Of a stretch of 64,000 nt of DNA, positions 16,263 through 25,620 are shown piece by piece. The notes beneath the pieces were generated by a model that worked only from the letters and a program-made list of their open reading frames with translations, did no database searches and had not been told where the DNA came from. This DNA is from an uncultured Saprospiraceae bacterium (lineage in GTDB: Bacteria > Bacteroidota > Bacteroidia > Chitinophagales > Saprospiraceae). How positions within the stretch are numbered: the stretch's first letter is position 1; each line of letters begins with the position of its first letter. The translations under genes were made by a program, and so were the position numbers. The stretch covers positions 124,001 through 188,000 of the forward strand of contig CALLPI010000010.1 in NCBI GenBank assembly GCA_938015595.1, in the 5' to 3' direction.

Positions 16263-17048
16263 AAATCGGGAGATGGGTTTGTCCAATGTAGTGACCGTAG
16301 CGCTTTTGTTTATTGGTTCAAAAGCCTGGGTACTGTGGGCTTGGTATGATTCATAGCGATTGCCCGGAAAAGCTCCCCAGGTATTCTCGGCGGCAATGAC
16401 GTAGGTACTGTCCAGTGCGATACCGGCACTACGAAAATCAGACTTGATCTTGGCGAGATAGTCAAAACTGCGCCAACGGAGATCTTCATAAGTTTCAGAG
16501 GAGCTGGCGTCAAAGTAGTCTACTCTTACTAGGTTAAAAATTTCCTGGACGGCAGCGGCACCCGCTACTTTGTCTAGCAGGGTGGGGTCTGCATAGCGGA
16601 TGTGCACATTCTTCTGAATTTCAGAGTCTTTGGGCACTTCGGTGTAGGTTTTCTTACTGAAGAGTTTTTTGGTGGCGTCAATCTCGTATTTGGGCAAGAA
16701 GTTGACCATGTCCACATGCACATTCCCAGGGGGAATACCCAGGGCTTTGACAGCGTTCACAAAGGCGTTAAGGCGGCTGTTGAGCAGGTTATTGGCCTCC
16801 TCAGTGGCACGCCCTTGCCGGATGATGTTGAATACCGCCACATAAGAGGAGGCTTTTTTGTTGTGCAGGGCATTGATGCGGATTTCTACAATGTTATCGG
16901 CTGCAAGACACGCTAATTTGGTTACATTCTGAAAACGAGTCATCTGGCTTGGGTCAAAGTTGCTGTACTGCACGTAGTTACCGGCGGCTTTCGCATAAGC
17001 GAGGGTACTCAGCATCGCAAAGACGAACAGGCTGATTAGAGGTTTCAT
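16212..17048 (-). CDS. SIMPL (DUF541)-like exported protein, C-terminus formed by a repeat element
   Basis: A 278-residue protein from the ATG at 17048, which begins a good signal peptide (MKPLISLFVFAMLSTLAYAKA). The ATG at 17072 is an alternative. The region at about residues 50-135 (YVAVFNIIRQGRATEEANNL, then VKALGIPPGNVHVDMVNFLP) has the SIMPL pattern: a strand, a helix of about 25 residues, the ALGIP-x-x-x-V turn and a Tyr-x-Tyr/Pro strand. SIMPL proteins are periplasmic and of poorly defined function. A second SIMPL-like half may lie around 165-260 (AGIALDSTYVIAAENTWGAF). The last ~16 codons are encoded by palindromic element copy A, whose departure from symmetry at 16214 creates the TAA stop. 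The native C-terminus therefore seems to have been replaced. Confidence 0.65.
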   Translation of the reverse strand: MKPLISLFVFAMLSTLAYAKAAGNYVQYSNFDPSQMTRFQNVTKLACLAADNIVEIRINALHNKKASSYVAVFNIIRQGRATEEANNLLNSRLNAFVNAVKALGIPPGNVHVDMVNFLPKYEIDATKKLFSKKTYTEVPKDSEIQKNVHIRYADPTLLDKVAGAAAVQEIFNLVRVDYFDASSSETYEDLRWRSFDYLAKIKSDFRSAGIALDSTYVIAAENTWGAFPGNRYESYQAHSTQAFEPINKSATVTTLDKPISRFYTSTRQVLCTTSVNHA

Positions 17049-17230
17049 GGCAAATAATGGTTTGTTAGACAAACGCTTTGGAGGAAAATAATATTCGATT
17101 CACAGCTCTCATTCGGCCATATATCCAATTTGCACGTCGGTTCAAGCAGAGTAGTGAAAAGACCTATGCGATGCTCTACGCCCTTGCATTTTCTTTGAGC
17201 ACCTCCCAATGCAAAACCCTATCTGAAGTT

Positions 17231-18394
17231 TCACCTGGTAGTCAGGCCTTCAAATATCCACTCGGCCAGCAACTGGCGGTTGGAGGGCAGTACAATACGC
17301 TGCTGATCAGAGTAGTTGCGTATGTTGGCTAGTTCGATATACACCGATGCAGGCTTGGCTTCGCGCAAGGTGTGCAAGTCACGTGCAGAAGCAGTGCCGG
17401 TATAGTTGCCGTTTTTGCGGTATTGTTTGTATTTTTCCCAAAGGGTTTTTTGCAGGCGGTCGGCTATTTCCTTGCCGTTATCAGAAGTAGAATGATGGTA
17501 GAAATAAACATCAGTGCGTTGGTTTTGGCTGCGCGAGTCCACGTGTATTTCTACCAGCAACTGGCTGGTTACGCCTTGTGCGGCGTGTTTTTCATATAGT
17601 TCATTCACGATATCAGTGCGTTGCCATAGGCGTTCTTTTTGGCCGTAGGGGATAGTTGCGCCGCTCCATACCACTTCGTCAGTGTCACAGGGCAGTATTT
17701 CATCATTCCGAATGCCGTCGTTTTCGTCACGGGTAATCATATATACCGTAGCACCGTGTGCCACCAGCTTGCGGCACAAACGCAGAGTGACATCATAGGC
17801 GTACTCGTCTTCACAGATGCGCTGGCCGGCACGGGTGGCCATGGCGCCGGGGTCGGGGCCACCATGCCCTGAGATGAGATAATACACCTTGCCCTTGAGT
17901 TTGTTGCTTTCGAGAGGCACGTAGGCAAACTCCTTGCCAAAAATGGGAAACACACGCGGCCCACCTTTGTTTTCAGGGTCGGCTATTGCGGGCAGATTAG
18001 CAGGCGGCGGCACAGCCACGGTCAGGTCGGCATCGGGGCAGTAAAGCAGATGGTGTGGCACCCAAAGCACCTTACTGGTCTTGTATAATTCCTGGCAAAG
18101 CCCCAGTTCTACCATGCGCTCGTTGTACTCCTGGATGCGCACCGCTTTATCCCAGTCTTCAATACCGACACTGGATCGTATAGTACGCCCGTTGAAAGCC
18201 ACGAGCTTGATGGGTAAGGTGTACTCTTTGTGCACCATCAGCGCAGCATTTCTCTTCAGGTTGTTGAGCTTGTAAAACTGCTCATGGTTACAGGAGTATG
18301 GTTCTAATTGGTAGCGCCGCAGCAAAGACAGCACACCATCGCCTGGCTGGGCAGCAACTTTTAAGTAGTGTTCGGTAGCATCTTCTAACGGCAT
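17231..18394 (-). CDS. N-acetylmuramoyl-L-alanine amidase (Amidase_3) with LysM-like N-terminus
   Basis: A 387-residue protein from the ATG at 18394. An N-terminal LysM-like stretch (YLKVAAQPGDGVLSLLRRYQ to about residue 60) is followed, after a linker, by an Amidase_3 domain (about 165-385). The domain has zinc-ligand motifs SGHGGPDPGAMA, EDEYAYDVTLRL, LLVEIHVDSRS and VYIELANIRN; the last Glu is the catalytic residue. It should cleave the bond between muramic acid and the peptide stem. Export is expected, but the signal-peptide-like stretch (IRAHLILVATCYLALPGWVG) lies in frame upstream of the only available ATG. The promoter box at 18478-18485 leaves a leader that would encode it. A non-AUG start such as CTG at 18457 is possible. 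Confidence 0.88.
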   Translation of the reverse strand: MPLEDATEHYLKVAAQPGDGVLSLLRRYQLEPYSCNHEQFYKLNNLKRNAALMVHKEYTLPIKLVAFNGRTIRSSVGIEDWDKAVRIQEYNERMVELGLCQELYKTSKVLWVPHHLLYCPDADLTVAVPPPANLPAIADPENKGGPRVFPIFGKEFAYVPLESNKLKGKVYYLISGHGGPDPGAMATRAGQRICEDEYAYDVTLRLCRKLVAHGATVYMITRDENDGIRNDEILPCDTDEVVWSGATIPYGQKERLWQRTDIVNELYEKHAAQGVTSQLLVEIHVDSRSQNQRTDVYFYHHSTSDNGKEIADRLQKTLWEKYKQYRKNGNYTGTASARDLHTLREAKPASVYIELANIRNYSDQQRIVLPSNRQLLAEWIFEGLTTR

Positions 18395-18477
18395 ACCAAC
18401 CCAGCCAGGGAGCGCCAGATAACAAGTTGCAACGAGTATAAGATGAGCGCGTATCAGAACAACAAGGATTTTGGGAT

Positions 18478-18485
18478 CAAAGGTA
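18478..18485 (-). promoter_or_regulatory. Bacteroidota -7 box (TACCTTTG) for the amidase gene
   Basis: Exact TAnnTTTG on the minus strand, 83 bases before the ATG at 18394 but only 20 before the in-frame CTG at 18457. It makes longer in-frame starts beyond 18470 unlikely. Confidence 0.55.
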
Positions 18486-18674
18486 GAAATTTTACAGCAT
18501 TGGGGATACGGCAAGACGAAGTGAGTCCATGATACCGGTTGGTCGTCGGTTGTAGTTTGGTGTATTAAAACCAACCTACAGATACTGTACCAGCAATACT
18601 GGGCAACGGGCGAGAAATCTTGTGCCGGTCGAGGTAAATATCCAGCGTTGACAACCTGGCACAAGCAAGGTTTT

Positions 18675-19415
18675 CTACTTGAGCAGCGGCGGGTATTGTA
18701 AGTCTAGTTTTTCTAGTTGTGCCACCATAGTTTTGGCAATGACGTAGTCGCGGTACCAACGCTGGTCTACGGGCACTACTGTCCATGGGATAGCAGTGCA
18801 GCGGTTAAGGACGTCTTCGTAACAGCGCATGTAGTCAGGCCAGAGTTCGCGCTCGCGCCAGTCGCCTTCGTTGTGCTTCCAGTGCTTGGAGGGGTCATCA
18901 ATGCGCTGTTGAAGTTCTATACCCTGCTGCGCTTTGGAGATGTGTAGGAAGAACTTCAACACTTGGGTATGGTTGTCAAAGGTGAGCAACTGCTCAAAGG
19001 CATTGATAGCCCGGATGCGATTGTCCACGCGCTCTTCGTCAATCCATTTGTGCACGCGCTGAATGAGGATATCTTCATAGTGGGAGCGCACAAAGATATG
19101 TATCATGCCCCTGGCAGGCGCATGGCGGTGGATGCGCCAGAGAAAATCATGGGCAAATTCTTCTTCTGTGGGCTTTTTGAAGCCAATAACCTGCAACCCC
19201 ATAGGTGCACAAGCAGCAAAAACGTTCTCTACGGCGCCGTCCTTGCCGCTGGCATCCATACCCTGCAATACTACTAAGGCAGAGTAGCGCTTCTGGGCAT
19301 ACATTATGCGTTGCAGCTCGCCCAGGCGCTCCACCAGGCGTTGAGTTTCTGCTTTAATGTCTGCTTTTTTAAGGTGCTCGGGTGCGGTGGTAGGCGTGTC
19401 TTTGAGCCGTATCAT
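18675..19415 (-). CDS. Polyphosphate kinase 2 family protein
   Basis: A 246-residue P-loop kinase of the PPK2 family starting at the ATG at 19415 (MIRLKDT). Walker A: VLQGMDASGKDGAVENVF (about residue 55). The lid and polyphosphate channel region carries GFKKPTEEEFAHDFLWRIHR and FVRSHYEDILIQRVH; the family usually has FNRSHYED, so the Asn is Val here. The C-terminal part has RELWPDYMRCYEDVL and VVPVDQRWYRDYVI. The enzymes transfer phosphate between polyphosphate and nucleotides, usually making NDP or NTP at the expense of polyphosphate. Single-domain length is normal. No ppk1 or ppx is in the window. Confidence 0.92.
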   Translation of the reverse strand: MIRLKDTPTTAPEHLKKADIKAETQRLVERLGELQRIMYAQKRYSALVVLQGMDASGKDGAVENVFAACAPMGLQVIGFKKPTEEEFAHDFLWRIHRHAPARGMIHIFVRSHYEDILIQRVHKWIDEERVDNRIRAINAFEQLLTFDNHTQVLKFFLHISKAQQGIELQQRIDDPSKHWKHNEGDWRERELWPDYMRCYEDVLNRCTAIPWTVVPVDQRWYRDYVIAKTMVAQLEKLDLQYPPLLK

Positions 19416-19492
19416 ATTCCTGCAATTTGTCAGAGGCTTGGCGTGGCGCGCATACACCACCCAAGCCTTTGTTTTCTTTAGTTGAGAAAGAC

Positions 19493-21766
19493 CTATGCGT
19501 TAGCCGAGAGATCTTTGCGTATTTTATTGAGCGCCGAGCCGGCTCTTACCCATTCTATCTGTGCCTGATTGTAAGTGTGGCTCAGTTCGATGCGATCTTC
19601 AGTGCCATCAGCGTGGCGCAGTACCATAATGAGGTTGCGGCCAGGAGCCATTTCATCAAAGCCAAGCAGGTCAATTTGATCGTCCTGGCGCACCAGTTCA
19701 TAATCATCAGGGCGGACAAAGGTGAGTGCCAGCATACCTTGCTTTTTGAGGTTCGTTTCGTGAATGCGAGCAAAAGACTTGACTACCACTGCCCGTACGC
19801 CAAGATAGCGCGGCTGCATGGCTGCGTGCTCGCGCGAAGAGCCCTCACCGTAGTTTTCTTCGCCAAATACCACCGTGCCAATGCCGGCATCGCGGTAGGC
19901 CAGTGCAGATTCGGGGACAGGCATGTATTGGTTGGTCACATAGTTTATTACGTTGTTGGCCTCACCATTAAAATAGTTAATAGCGCTGATGAAGGTATTG
20001 CGGGAAATGTTTTGCAGATGGCCTCGAAACTCCAGCCAGGGGCCAGCCATAGAAATATGATCAGTGGTACACTTGCCTTTTACCTTGATGAGTACACGCA
20101 TGTTGCACAGTTGGGCTGAAGTAATAGGCTGAAAGGGCGTGAGCAGCTGCAAGCGATTGGAGTTGGGAGCAACCTTGACTTCGACCGAGCTGCCATCGGC
20201 TGCCGGAGCCTGGTAGCCGGCATCTTCCACAGCAAATCCTTTGGCAGGCAGTTCGGCGCCGGTGGGCGGGTCTAACTTTACGGGCTGCCCCTCTTCGTTG
20301 ATCAGCGTATCGGTTAAAGGGTTGAAGGTCAGGTCGCCAGCAATGGCCATAGCAGTCACGATTTCGGGCGAGGCCACGAAAGAGCGGGTTTGAGGGTTGC
20401 CGTCGTTGCGCTTGGAGAAGTTACGATTGAAGGAGGTAATGATAGAGTTAGCACGATTGGGGTCGTCGGTATGGCGCGCCCACTGACCAATGCAAGGCCC
20501 GCAGGCATTGGCTAGCACCACGCCGCCGATTTTCTCGAAAGCTTCCAGTTGGCCGTCGCGCTGTACTGTGTAGCGTATTTGCTCGGAGCCAGGCGTAATG
20601 GTAAATTCTGAGCGCACTTTGAGCTTTTTCTGCACTGCCTGGCGGGCAATGGAGGCTGCTCGATCGAGGTCTTCGTATGAGGAGTTGGTGCAAGAACCAA
20701 TGAGGCCTACTTCCAGCTTTTGCGGATAGTTGTTTTCACGCACGGCCTGGGCAAATCGGGAGATGGGCCAAGCCAAGTCGGGAGTGTAGGGGCCGTTGAT
20801 GTGCGGTTCCAGTGTATCGAGGTCTATTTCAATGACCTGGTCAAAATATTTCTCAGGGTTAGCGTAGCATTCACTATCGCCAGTGAGGTAGGAGGCGATG
20901 CGATCGGCCATTTCGGCTACGTCGGCGCGTTCGGTAGCGCGCAGGTAACGGCTCATAGAAGCGTCGTATCCAAAAATAGAGGTGGTAGCACCTATTTCAG
21001 CGCCCATGTTGCAGATTGTGCCCTTGCCCGTACAAGACATGGCTTCCGCGCCAGGGCCAAAGTATTCTACGATAGCCCCGGTACCGCCCTTCACGGTGAG
21101 AATACCGGCCACTTTGAGGATGACGTCTTTGGGGGAGGTCCAGCCACTGAGCTTGCCGGTAAGTTTCACGCCAATGAGCTTAGGCATTTTGAGTTCCCAG
21201 GGCATGCCCACCATGACGTCTACCGCATCGGCGCCACCCACGCCTATGGCAATCATGCCCAGGCCGCCAGCGTTGGGTGTGTGGGAGTCAGTGCCAATCA
21301 TCATGCCGCCAGGGAAGGCATAGTTTTCCAGTACAATCTGGTGGATTATACCTGCGCCGGGCTTCCAGAAACCTATACCATATTTATTAGATACCGTGGC
21401 CAGAAAGTCATATACTTCAGAGTTGGTGTCCAAGGCGGTTTGCAGGTCTTGTTTAGCGCCTGCTTTGGCCTGTATGAGGTGGTCGCAGTGCACGGTGGTG
21501 GGCACAGCAGTTTTGTCGCGGCCGCACATCATAAACTGCAGGAGCGCCATTTGGGCCGTAGCATCTTGCATGGCTACGCGGTCGGGGGCGAAAAAGACGT
21601 AGTCTTTGCCCCTGGTGTAGGATTGCAATGGACTGTCGGGATGGAGGTGTGCGTAAAGGATTTTTTCACTGAGCGTAAGCGGTCGGCCAAGCGCTTTGCG
21701 GGCCGCGTCCACTCGTTGAGCAAAAGACTCGTAATGAGCCGTGAGCATCTGCATGTCGAACGCCAT
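19493..21766 (-). CDS. acn: Aconitate hydratase
   Basis: A 757-residue enzyme that converts citrate to isocitrate in the TCA cycle through a [4Fe-4S] cluster. The cluster cysteines are visible in [13 protein letters not shown] and [11 protein letters not shown]. The substrate-binding [19 protein letters not shown] and the C-terminal swivel domain ([35 protein letters not shown]) are intact. Length and order match the mitochondrial-type aconitase common in Bacteroidota, not AcnB. Start at the ATG at 21766 fits the promoter box at 21809-21816 and begins [20 protein letters not shown]. It is divergent from a cytochrome gene. Confidence 0.96.
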   Translation of the reverse strand: MAFDMQMLTAHYESFAQRVDAARKALGRPLTLSEKILYAHLHPDSPLQSYTRGKDYVFFAPDRVAMQDATAQMALLQFMMCGRDKTAVPTTVHCDHLIQAKAGAKQDLQTALDTNSEVYDFLATVSNKYGIGFWKPGAGIIHQIVLENYAFPGGMMIGTDSHTPNAGGLGMIAIGVGGADAVDVMVGMPWELKMPKLIGVKLTGKLSGWTSPKDVILKVAGILTVKGGTGAIVEYFGPGAEAMSCTGKGTICNMGAEIGATTSIFGYDASMSRYLRATERADVAEMADRIASYLTGDSECYANPEKYFDQVIEIDLDTLEPHINGPYTPDLAWPISRFAQAVRENNYPQKLEVGLIGSCTNSSYEDLDRAASIARQAVQKKLKVRSEFTITPGSEQIRYTVQRDGQLEAFEKIGGVVLANACGPCIGQWARHTDDPNRANSIITSFNRNFSKRNDGNPQTRSFVASPEIVTAMAIAGDLTFNPLTDTLINEEGQPVKLDPPTGAELPAKGFAVEDAGYQAPAADGSSVEVKVAPNSNRLQLLTPFQPITSAQLCNMRVLIKVKGKCTTDHISMAGPWLEFRGHLQNISRNTFISAINYFNGEANNVINYVTNQYMPVPESALAYRDAGIGTVVFGEENYGEGSSREHAAMQPRYLGVRAVVVKSFARIHETNLKKQGMLALTFVRPDDYELVRQDDQIDLLGFDEMAPGRNLIMVLRHADGTEDRIELSHTYNQAQIEWVRAGSALNKIRKDLSANA

Positions 21767-21808
21767 AGCTGTTGGTTTTGTGATGTAGAGCACCCGATAA
21801 GGGGCGCG

Positions 21809-21816
21809 CAAATATA
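21809..21816 (-). promoter_or_regulatory. Bacteroidota -7 box (TATATTTG) for aconitase
   Basis: Exact TAnnTTTG on the minus strand, 42 bases before the ATG at 21766. Confidence 0.55.
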
Positions 21817-21904
21817 AGACTTTGGGTTGTATTGGCGTGGGGGATGTGGTGCAGATGAAGCTTTTTTTGTGACGCCAGTTACACAAGGCCCGCCTACGCT
21901 GTGC

Positions 21905-21912
21905 TATTTTTG
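21905..21912 (+). promoter_or_regulatory. Bacteroidota -7 box (TATTTTTG) for the cytochrome gene
   Basis: Exact TAnnTTTG match 21 bases before the ATG at 21934. It rules out the in-frame ATG at 21901. Confidence 0.6.
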
Positions 21913-21933
21913 TCGCCGAAACTGATTTGCCGT

Positions 21934-22917
21934 ATGAAGTATATTATGCTTTTGATTGGTCTTGTGGCAGTATTTTCTTCTTGCCGCAATACTTCTGTCG
22001 AAAAAACGGAAGACGTGCAGCAGGCCAGTACCATACCAACAGAAATACACCCAGGCAAAAAACTGATGGAAACCCACTGCTATGTGTGCCACAGCCCCCA
22101 TGCACCGGAGCATGAAGGGCGAGTAGGTCCGCCCATGGCAGCCATCAAGGCACACTATCTTAAAGATGGCATCACGCAGGCACGGTTCGCACAAGATATC
22201 CTGAGTTTTCTCAATGCACCGGATACCGCCAAAGCTCGCCTGAAGGATGAAGTACACCGCTATGGGCTGATGCCCTACCAGCAGTATCCGCCCGAAGTAG
22301 TACAGCAAATAGCCGAGTATATGTATCGGTATCAAATAGCCGAACCAGCGTGGTTTGCAGCAAGCTGGGAAAAGAAAACCAACCTACCTTATCGCCAACC
22401 GGGTATTGCAGATACTTCTGCCGCAAAAGTGCCGCTTTCACCTAGTGACATCGGGCTGAACTTTGCGTTGGAAACCAAAAAAGTGCTTGGCCAAAACCTC
22501 ATGCAAGCACTACAGACTCAAAGCGCCGCGTATGCCCTGGAGTTTTGCAATACACGCGCCATACCCCTCACCGACAGCATGGCTCAGCACTACCAGGCCA
22601 ACATTCGACGCGTGTCTGACAAGCCTCGAAACCCCAACAACCTGGCTAACGCAGAAGAGCTAAAATACATACAGGCATTCAAAAAGCAAGTAGCAGCAGG
22701 CCAGGAGCCAATGCCGGTCGTACTGGAGCAAAACGGCATTGCGCAGTTCTATTACCCCATTACCACCAATATCATGTGCTTGCAGTGCCATGGCAAGCCG
22801 GCGGCAATTGAGCCGGATATCGCTCAAAAAATTGCCAAGCTCTATCCAACTGACAAAGCCACAGGGTATTCTGAAAACGAGGTGCGAGGCATCTGGAGCA
22901 TTCAGTGGAAGCAATAG
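21934..22917 (+). CDS. Lipoprotein with c-type cytochrome domain and DUF3365 (Tll0287-like) haem domain
   Basis: A 327-residue predicted lipoprotein ([17 protein letters not shown]; lipobox Cys at residue 17). The first haem motif is CYVCH (about residue 47) in a small cytochrome c domain. The second is CLQCH (about residue 286) at the end of a DUF3365 domain ([60 protein letters not shown]). DUF3365/Tll0287 proteins are haem-binding sensor-like modules with a PAS-type fold. Joining them to a class I cytochrome in an anchored protein suggests periplasmic electron transfer or redox sensing. No oxidase genes are nearby to name a partner. It is divergent from aconitase. Confidence 0.88.
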   Translation: MKYIMLLIGLVAVFSSCRNTSVEKTEDVQQASTIPTEIHPGKKLMETHCYVCHSPHAPEHEGRVGPPMAAIKAHYLKDGITQARFAQDILSFLNAPDTAKARLKDEVHRYGLMPYQQYPPEVVQQIAEYMYRYQIAEPAWFAASWEKKTNLPYRQPGIADTSAAKVPLSPSDIGLNFALETKKVLGQNLMQALQTQSAAYALEFCNTRAIPLTDSMAQHYQANIRRVSDKPRNPNNLANAEELKYIQAFKKQVAAGQEPMPVVLEQNGIAQFYYPITTNIMCLQCHGKPAAIEPDIAQKIAKLYPTDKATGYSENEVRGIWSIQWKQ

Positions 22918-23071
22918 CATGTACCATCAAGCCCCCAATAAATTTTTTTCTTCACTCTCCGAGCGCACCATATTGGGCAATGTACTTATTTTAGCCCCGT
23001 CGAACTAAAGCGTTCGCTTGAGTTATGCCCATGGCTTATCATTTTTTTGTTTAGACATTACACCATTTACG

Positions 23072-23488
23072 ATGAGACGAATCCAAGACACCTGTGCTAC
23101 TCAATTCACAGAACTCAGCAGCGAGACGTCGTGTGCGGCGGAATTGACGCACGGCAGCATCCTTGTCTCCTCGCTGAATCAAGTGCGTCTGCTTGCTCAA
23201 TGGGAGGACGACGAAGATGCCTTTGACGAGGATGATGAATATATGGATGAAGACGACGACCTCGAAGACGAGGACTGGGAAGACGAGGAGTTTGATATTG
23301 ACGAGGAAGACTTTGTCATGGACGATGATGAGGAAATGGACTTTGACCCCTACGACGATGATGAGGACGACGATGAGTACTTCGACGATGAAGACGAGCT
23401 GGAAGACCACTGGGGGCATCAGGTGGAGGATGTGTCGCCCTCTCCTTGCAAGCCTGCCTACTACATGGTAGAGGCTCGCTTCAAGTAG
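23072..23488 (+). CDS. Hyperacidic Asp/Glu-rich protein of unknown function
   Basis: A 138-residue protein from the ATG at 23072 (MRRIQDTCATQFTELS); an in-frame ATG at 23018 is also possible. After about 45 ordinary residues comes a tract of roughly 70 residues (about 46-112) that is mostly Asp and Glu, broken by Trp, Phe, Tyr and Met (QWEDDEDAFDEDD, LEDEDWEDEEFDIDEED). The end is neutral to basic (CKPAYYMVEARFK). No signal peptide or membrane span is seen. Such tails can mimic nucleic acid or bind basic proteins or metal ions, but nothing here proves a role. It stands alone between the cytochrome and a convergent gene. Because codons GAC/GAA/GAT are used in a mixed way, it looks translated rather than a simple repeat. 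Confidence 0.65.
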   Translation: MRRIQDTCATQFTELSSETSCAAELTHGSILVSSLNQVRLLAQWEDDEDAFDEDDEYMDEDDDLEDEDWEDEEFDIDEEDFVMDDDEEMDFDPYDDDEDDDEYFDDEDELEDHWGHQVEDVSPSPCKPAYYMVEARFK

Positions 23489-23751
23489 CCCTTGCCCCAC
23501 ACTCTCGGCAATTTGCATTGCACAAATCATTGAACAGCCTAAAGCTATTATTGTGAGCAACATGTGCAGGGCAGTGATGTTCTCGGCTTTGTTGCCCCCC
23601 TCCTATATCTCAACATTAAAGAAGATGTAGAAATTGAGCCTGGCAAAGGAGCACTTCCGGGCAGCATCCTCACGGAGTGCCTACACACCACACCTGGGAA
23701 TTGCTACCTCGACGCCTTCAGATGCTTGTTGGATTGAGAAGATTTGCCAGG

Positions 23752-24873
23752 CTATTTTTTCAAATCTAACCTCTGAATCAGTTCTTCCACATCCACGTAC
23801 TGGTTTATTAGTTCAATGGCTCGCTCTACTTTCCACGGGGTGCGGTGGTTAATCTTAACTTCGATACGGCTGATTTTCACCACTGACCCATAAGTGTCCA
23901 AAGTAGTGGACACCACAGGAATCTCATATTCAGAAAAGTAAGGATGTCGCAGTGCAGCCTGCTCATGCCAGGGCGCATGGCGTCCGTCGCTGGTTACAAT
24001 GACGCCTGATAACATAGGGCGTTTGAGTTTTTTTTCGGCGGAGATAGAAATGATTTTCTGCATGGCTTCGTCCAGGCGGCGGTAGCTGACTACCAGGAGT
24101 AGGTTTTGAAAGGTATTAAACTCTTCGGTGTCCACCAGCGACCCAGCCACAATATCTTCTACTTTGTTGCTAAGCCGATGCTCATTGAGGACGACGATAC
24201 CATCTACTGCCTGATTGATGGCCTCCATAATAGGAAAAGACAGAGTGGGGTCGTAGGGCAATACACCTAGCAATGGGATGTTCATTTTCTGGAATCGAAT
24301 GCGCAAGTGCCAGGCAATATCTTCGTATTTGTCTTGCCGCACTTTGTTGACCAGCACCCCAAGTACGGGCACGCCTTCCTCCCGAAACAAAGCCAGGCTC
24401 ATATTCATGCGGTCAATGGTATTGCCGATGCCTCCTTCCACAATCATCAGCACACCCGAACCTAACATTTTAGCCACTTGAGCATTAGACATGTCCACTA
24501 CGCTACCCACGCCAGGGTGGCCTGTACCTTCATACACTACGATATCACAGTGTTGCTCCAGGTAATTGGCAGCGTATTGAATACTCTCTCGAATGTTAAA
24601 GGCGGAAGGGTTCAGAATGTATCGCCGGGTCAGACCGGGCAATATGATTACGGGGCTATGTACTTTGGGCATCATCTCGAAGCCCAAGGTCTCAGCAAAC
24701 AACACCGCATCCTTATCTGCTACTTCACCTTCGCCTACCTGCACGTGCTTCTGCCCCATCGGCTTACAGTAGCCCGTGACAAAGCCCCGCTGCCGGAGAT
24801 TGGCCACCAAGCCCAACGTCGTGGTAGTTTTGCCTACGTGCTGACCAGTGGCAGCAATGAAGATGTTTCGCAT
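23752..24873 (-). CDS. BioD-like P-loop protein with DRTGG domain
   Basis: A 373-residue protein from the ATG at 24873 (MRNIFIAATGQHVGKTTTTL). The N-terminal half is a dethiobiotin-synthetase-like (AAA_26) P-loop domain: ATGQHVGKTTTTLGL for Walker A, IVVYEGTGHPGVGSVVDMSN for the switch region and VLGVLVNKVRQDKYEDI. The C-terminal part from about residue 210 fits a DRTGG domain (VEDIVAGSLVDTEEF, SGVIVTSDGRHAPWH, VVSTTLDTYGSV), the same two-domain layout found at the N-terminus of the long phosphotransacetylases. Without the phosphotransacetylase domain it may be a regulator of acetyl metabolism; the activity is unknown. A promoter box lies at 24904-24911. Confidence 0.85.
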   Translation of the reverse strand: MRNIFIAATGQHVGKTTTTLGLVANLRQRGFVTGYCKPMGQKHVQVGEGEVADKDAVLFAETLGFEMMPKVHSPVIILPGLTRRYILNPSAFNIRESIQYAANYLEQHCDIVVYEGTGHPGVGSVVDMSNAQVAKMLGSGVLMIVEGGIGNTIDRMNMSLALFREEGVPVLGVLVNKVRQDKYEDIAWHLRIRFQKMNIPLLGVLPYDPTLSFPIMEAINQAVDGIVVLNEHRLSNKVEDIVAGSLVDTEEFNTFQNLLLVVSYRRLDEAMQKIISISAEKKLKRPMLSGVIVTSDGRHAPWHEQAALRHPYFSEYEIPVVSTTLDTYGSVVKISRIEVKINHRTPWKVERAIELINQYVDVEELIQRLDLKK

Positions 24874-24903
24874 AACTTGCGAGTTGATGAGCATAACAGT
24901 TCG

Positions 24904-24911
24904 CAAAAATA
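24904..24911 (-). promoter_or_regulatory. Bacteroidota -7 box (TATTTTTG) for the BioD-like/DRTGG gene
   Basis: Exact TAnnTTTG on the minus strand, 30 bases before the ATG at 24873. It rules out longer starts up to 25017. Confidence 0.55.
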
Positions 24912-24997
24912 GCAGGACGAGCTGGATTTTCACCATTTCGTCGTACATTAATGCACGGATTTGCGTTTCAGCGCGAAGTCCATTATTTTTACAATAA

Positions 24998-25581
24998 GTT
25001 ACGTACACGAGTGCCATTGCCTCGCCCGATATTGTAACCCAGCTCTCCGACCTCGACCCAGAAGAGGGTAGCTACACCTATGCTGACCACCTGCGCTGGC
25101 AGTTCCAGGAGCGCGTGGAGCTGATCCGTGGGCGCATTTTCAAAAAGAGCCCAGCGCCGAATCGAATCCACCAGCAAATATCTGGGCGATTACATATACT
25201 ACTAGGAAATCATTTTTTGACGTGCGCCTGCCGGTGAGCCAACTCAAGGGCGAAGATACCACCGTGGTGCAACCCAACCTATGCGTAGTGTGCGACGAAA
25301 GCAAGCTGGACGAACAGGGCTGCGCCGGCGCACCCGACCTGGTGGTGGAAATCCTCTCGCCTGGCAATAGCACCCGCGAAATGCGCGACAAGTTTAGCGT
25401 GTATGAAGAAGCCAGCGTGCGCGAATACTGGATGGTGAACGCTACGGAGAAAATAGTGCTGATATATGTGCTCAACGCTGAAGACCGCTACATTGGTCTG
25501 GCACCGCTGACGGGAGAAGACCTCCTGCGCTCCAGTATCTTCCCAGATTTGTGCATTGACCTCAAAGAAGTCTTCGCATAG
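24998..25581 (+). pseudogene. Uma2-family (DUF820) endonuclease-like gene, frameshifted and internally deleted
   Basis: Two pieces of one Uma2 protein lie in different frames. The N-terminal piece (25001-25237) reads LDPEEGSYTYADHLRWQFQE, VELIRGRIFKKSPAPNR and IHQQISGRLHILLGNHF, then runs off family and stops. The C-terminal piece (to 25581) picks up at FFDVRLPVSQL near 25216 and continues AGAPDLVVEILSPGNS, YEEASVREYWMV and LCIDLKEVF. The family normally has about 12-15 residues between the two parts, so a deletion whose length is not a multiple of three is likely. The N-terminal frame also has no ATG between its upstream stop (24995) and the domain. Intact Uma2 proteins have a PD-(D/E)xK nuclease-like fold; the DLVVEILSP strand with its acidic residues survives. 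Probably dead. Confidence 0.8.
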
Positions 25582-25620
25582 CTCTTTTACGTAAAATGCC
25601 CACCCTGTAGATTTTGGATG

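Noticed and set aside
20720-21817. Long open frame of 365 codons on the plus strand opposite aconitase
   Set aside because: It mirrors the aconitase frame and its product has no family-like pattern; aconitase on the other strand is complete and unquestionable.
23564-23737. Possible 57-codon gene starting with GTG in the 263-base gap before the BioD-like gene
   Set aside because: It has no promoter box and no motif, and lies in a 3' region; its reading looks plausible but chance cannot be excluded.
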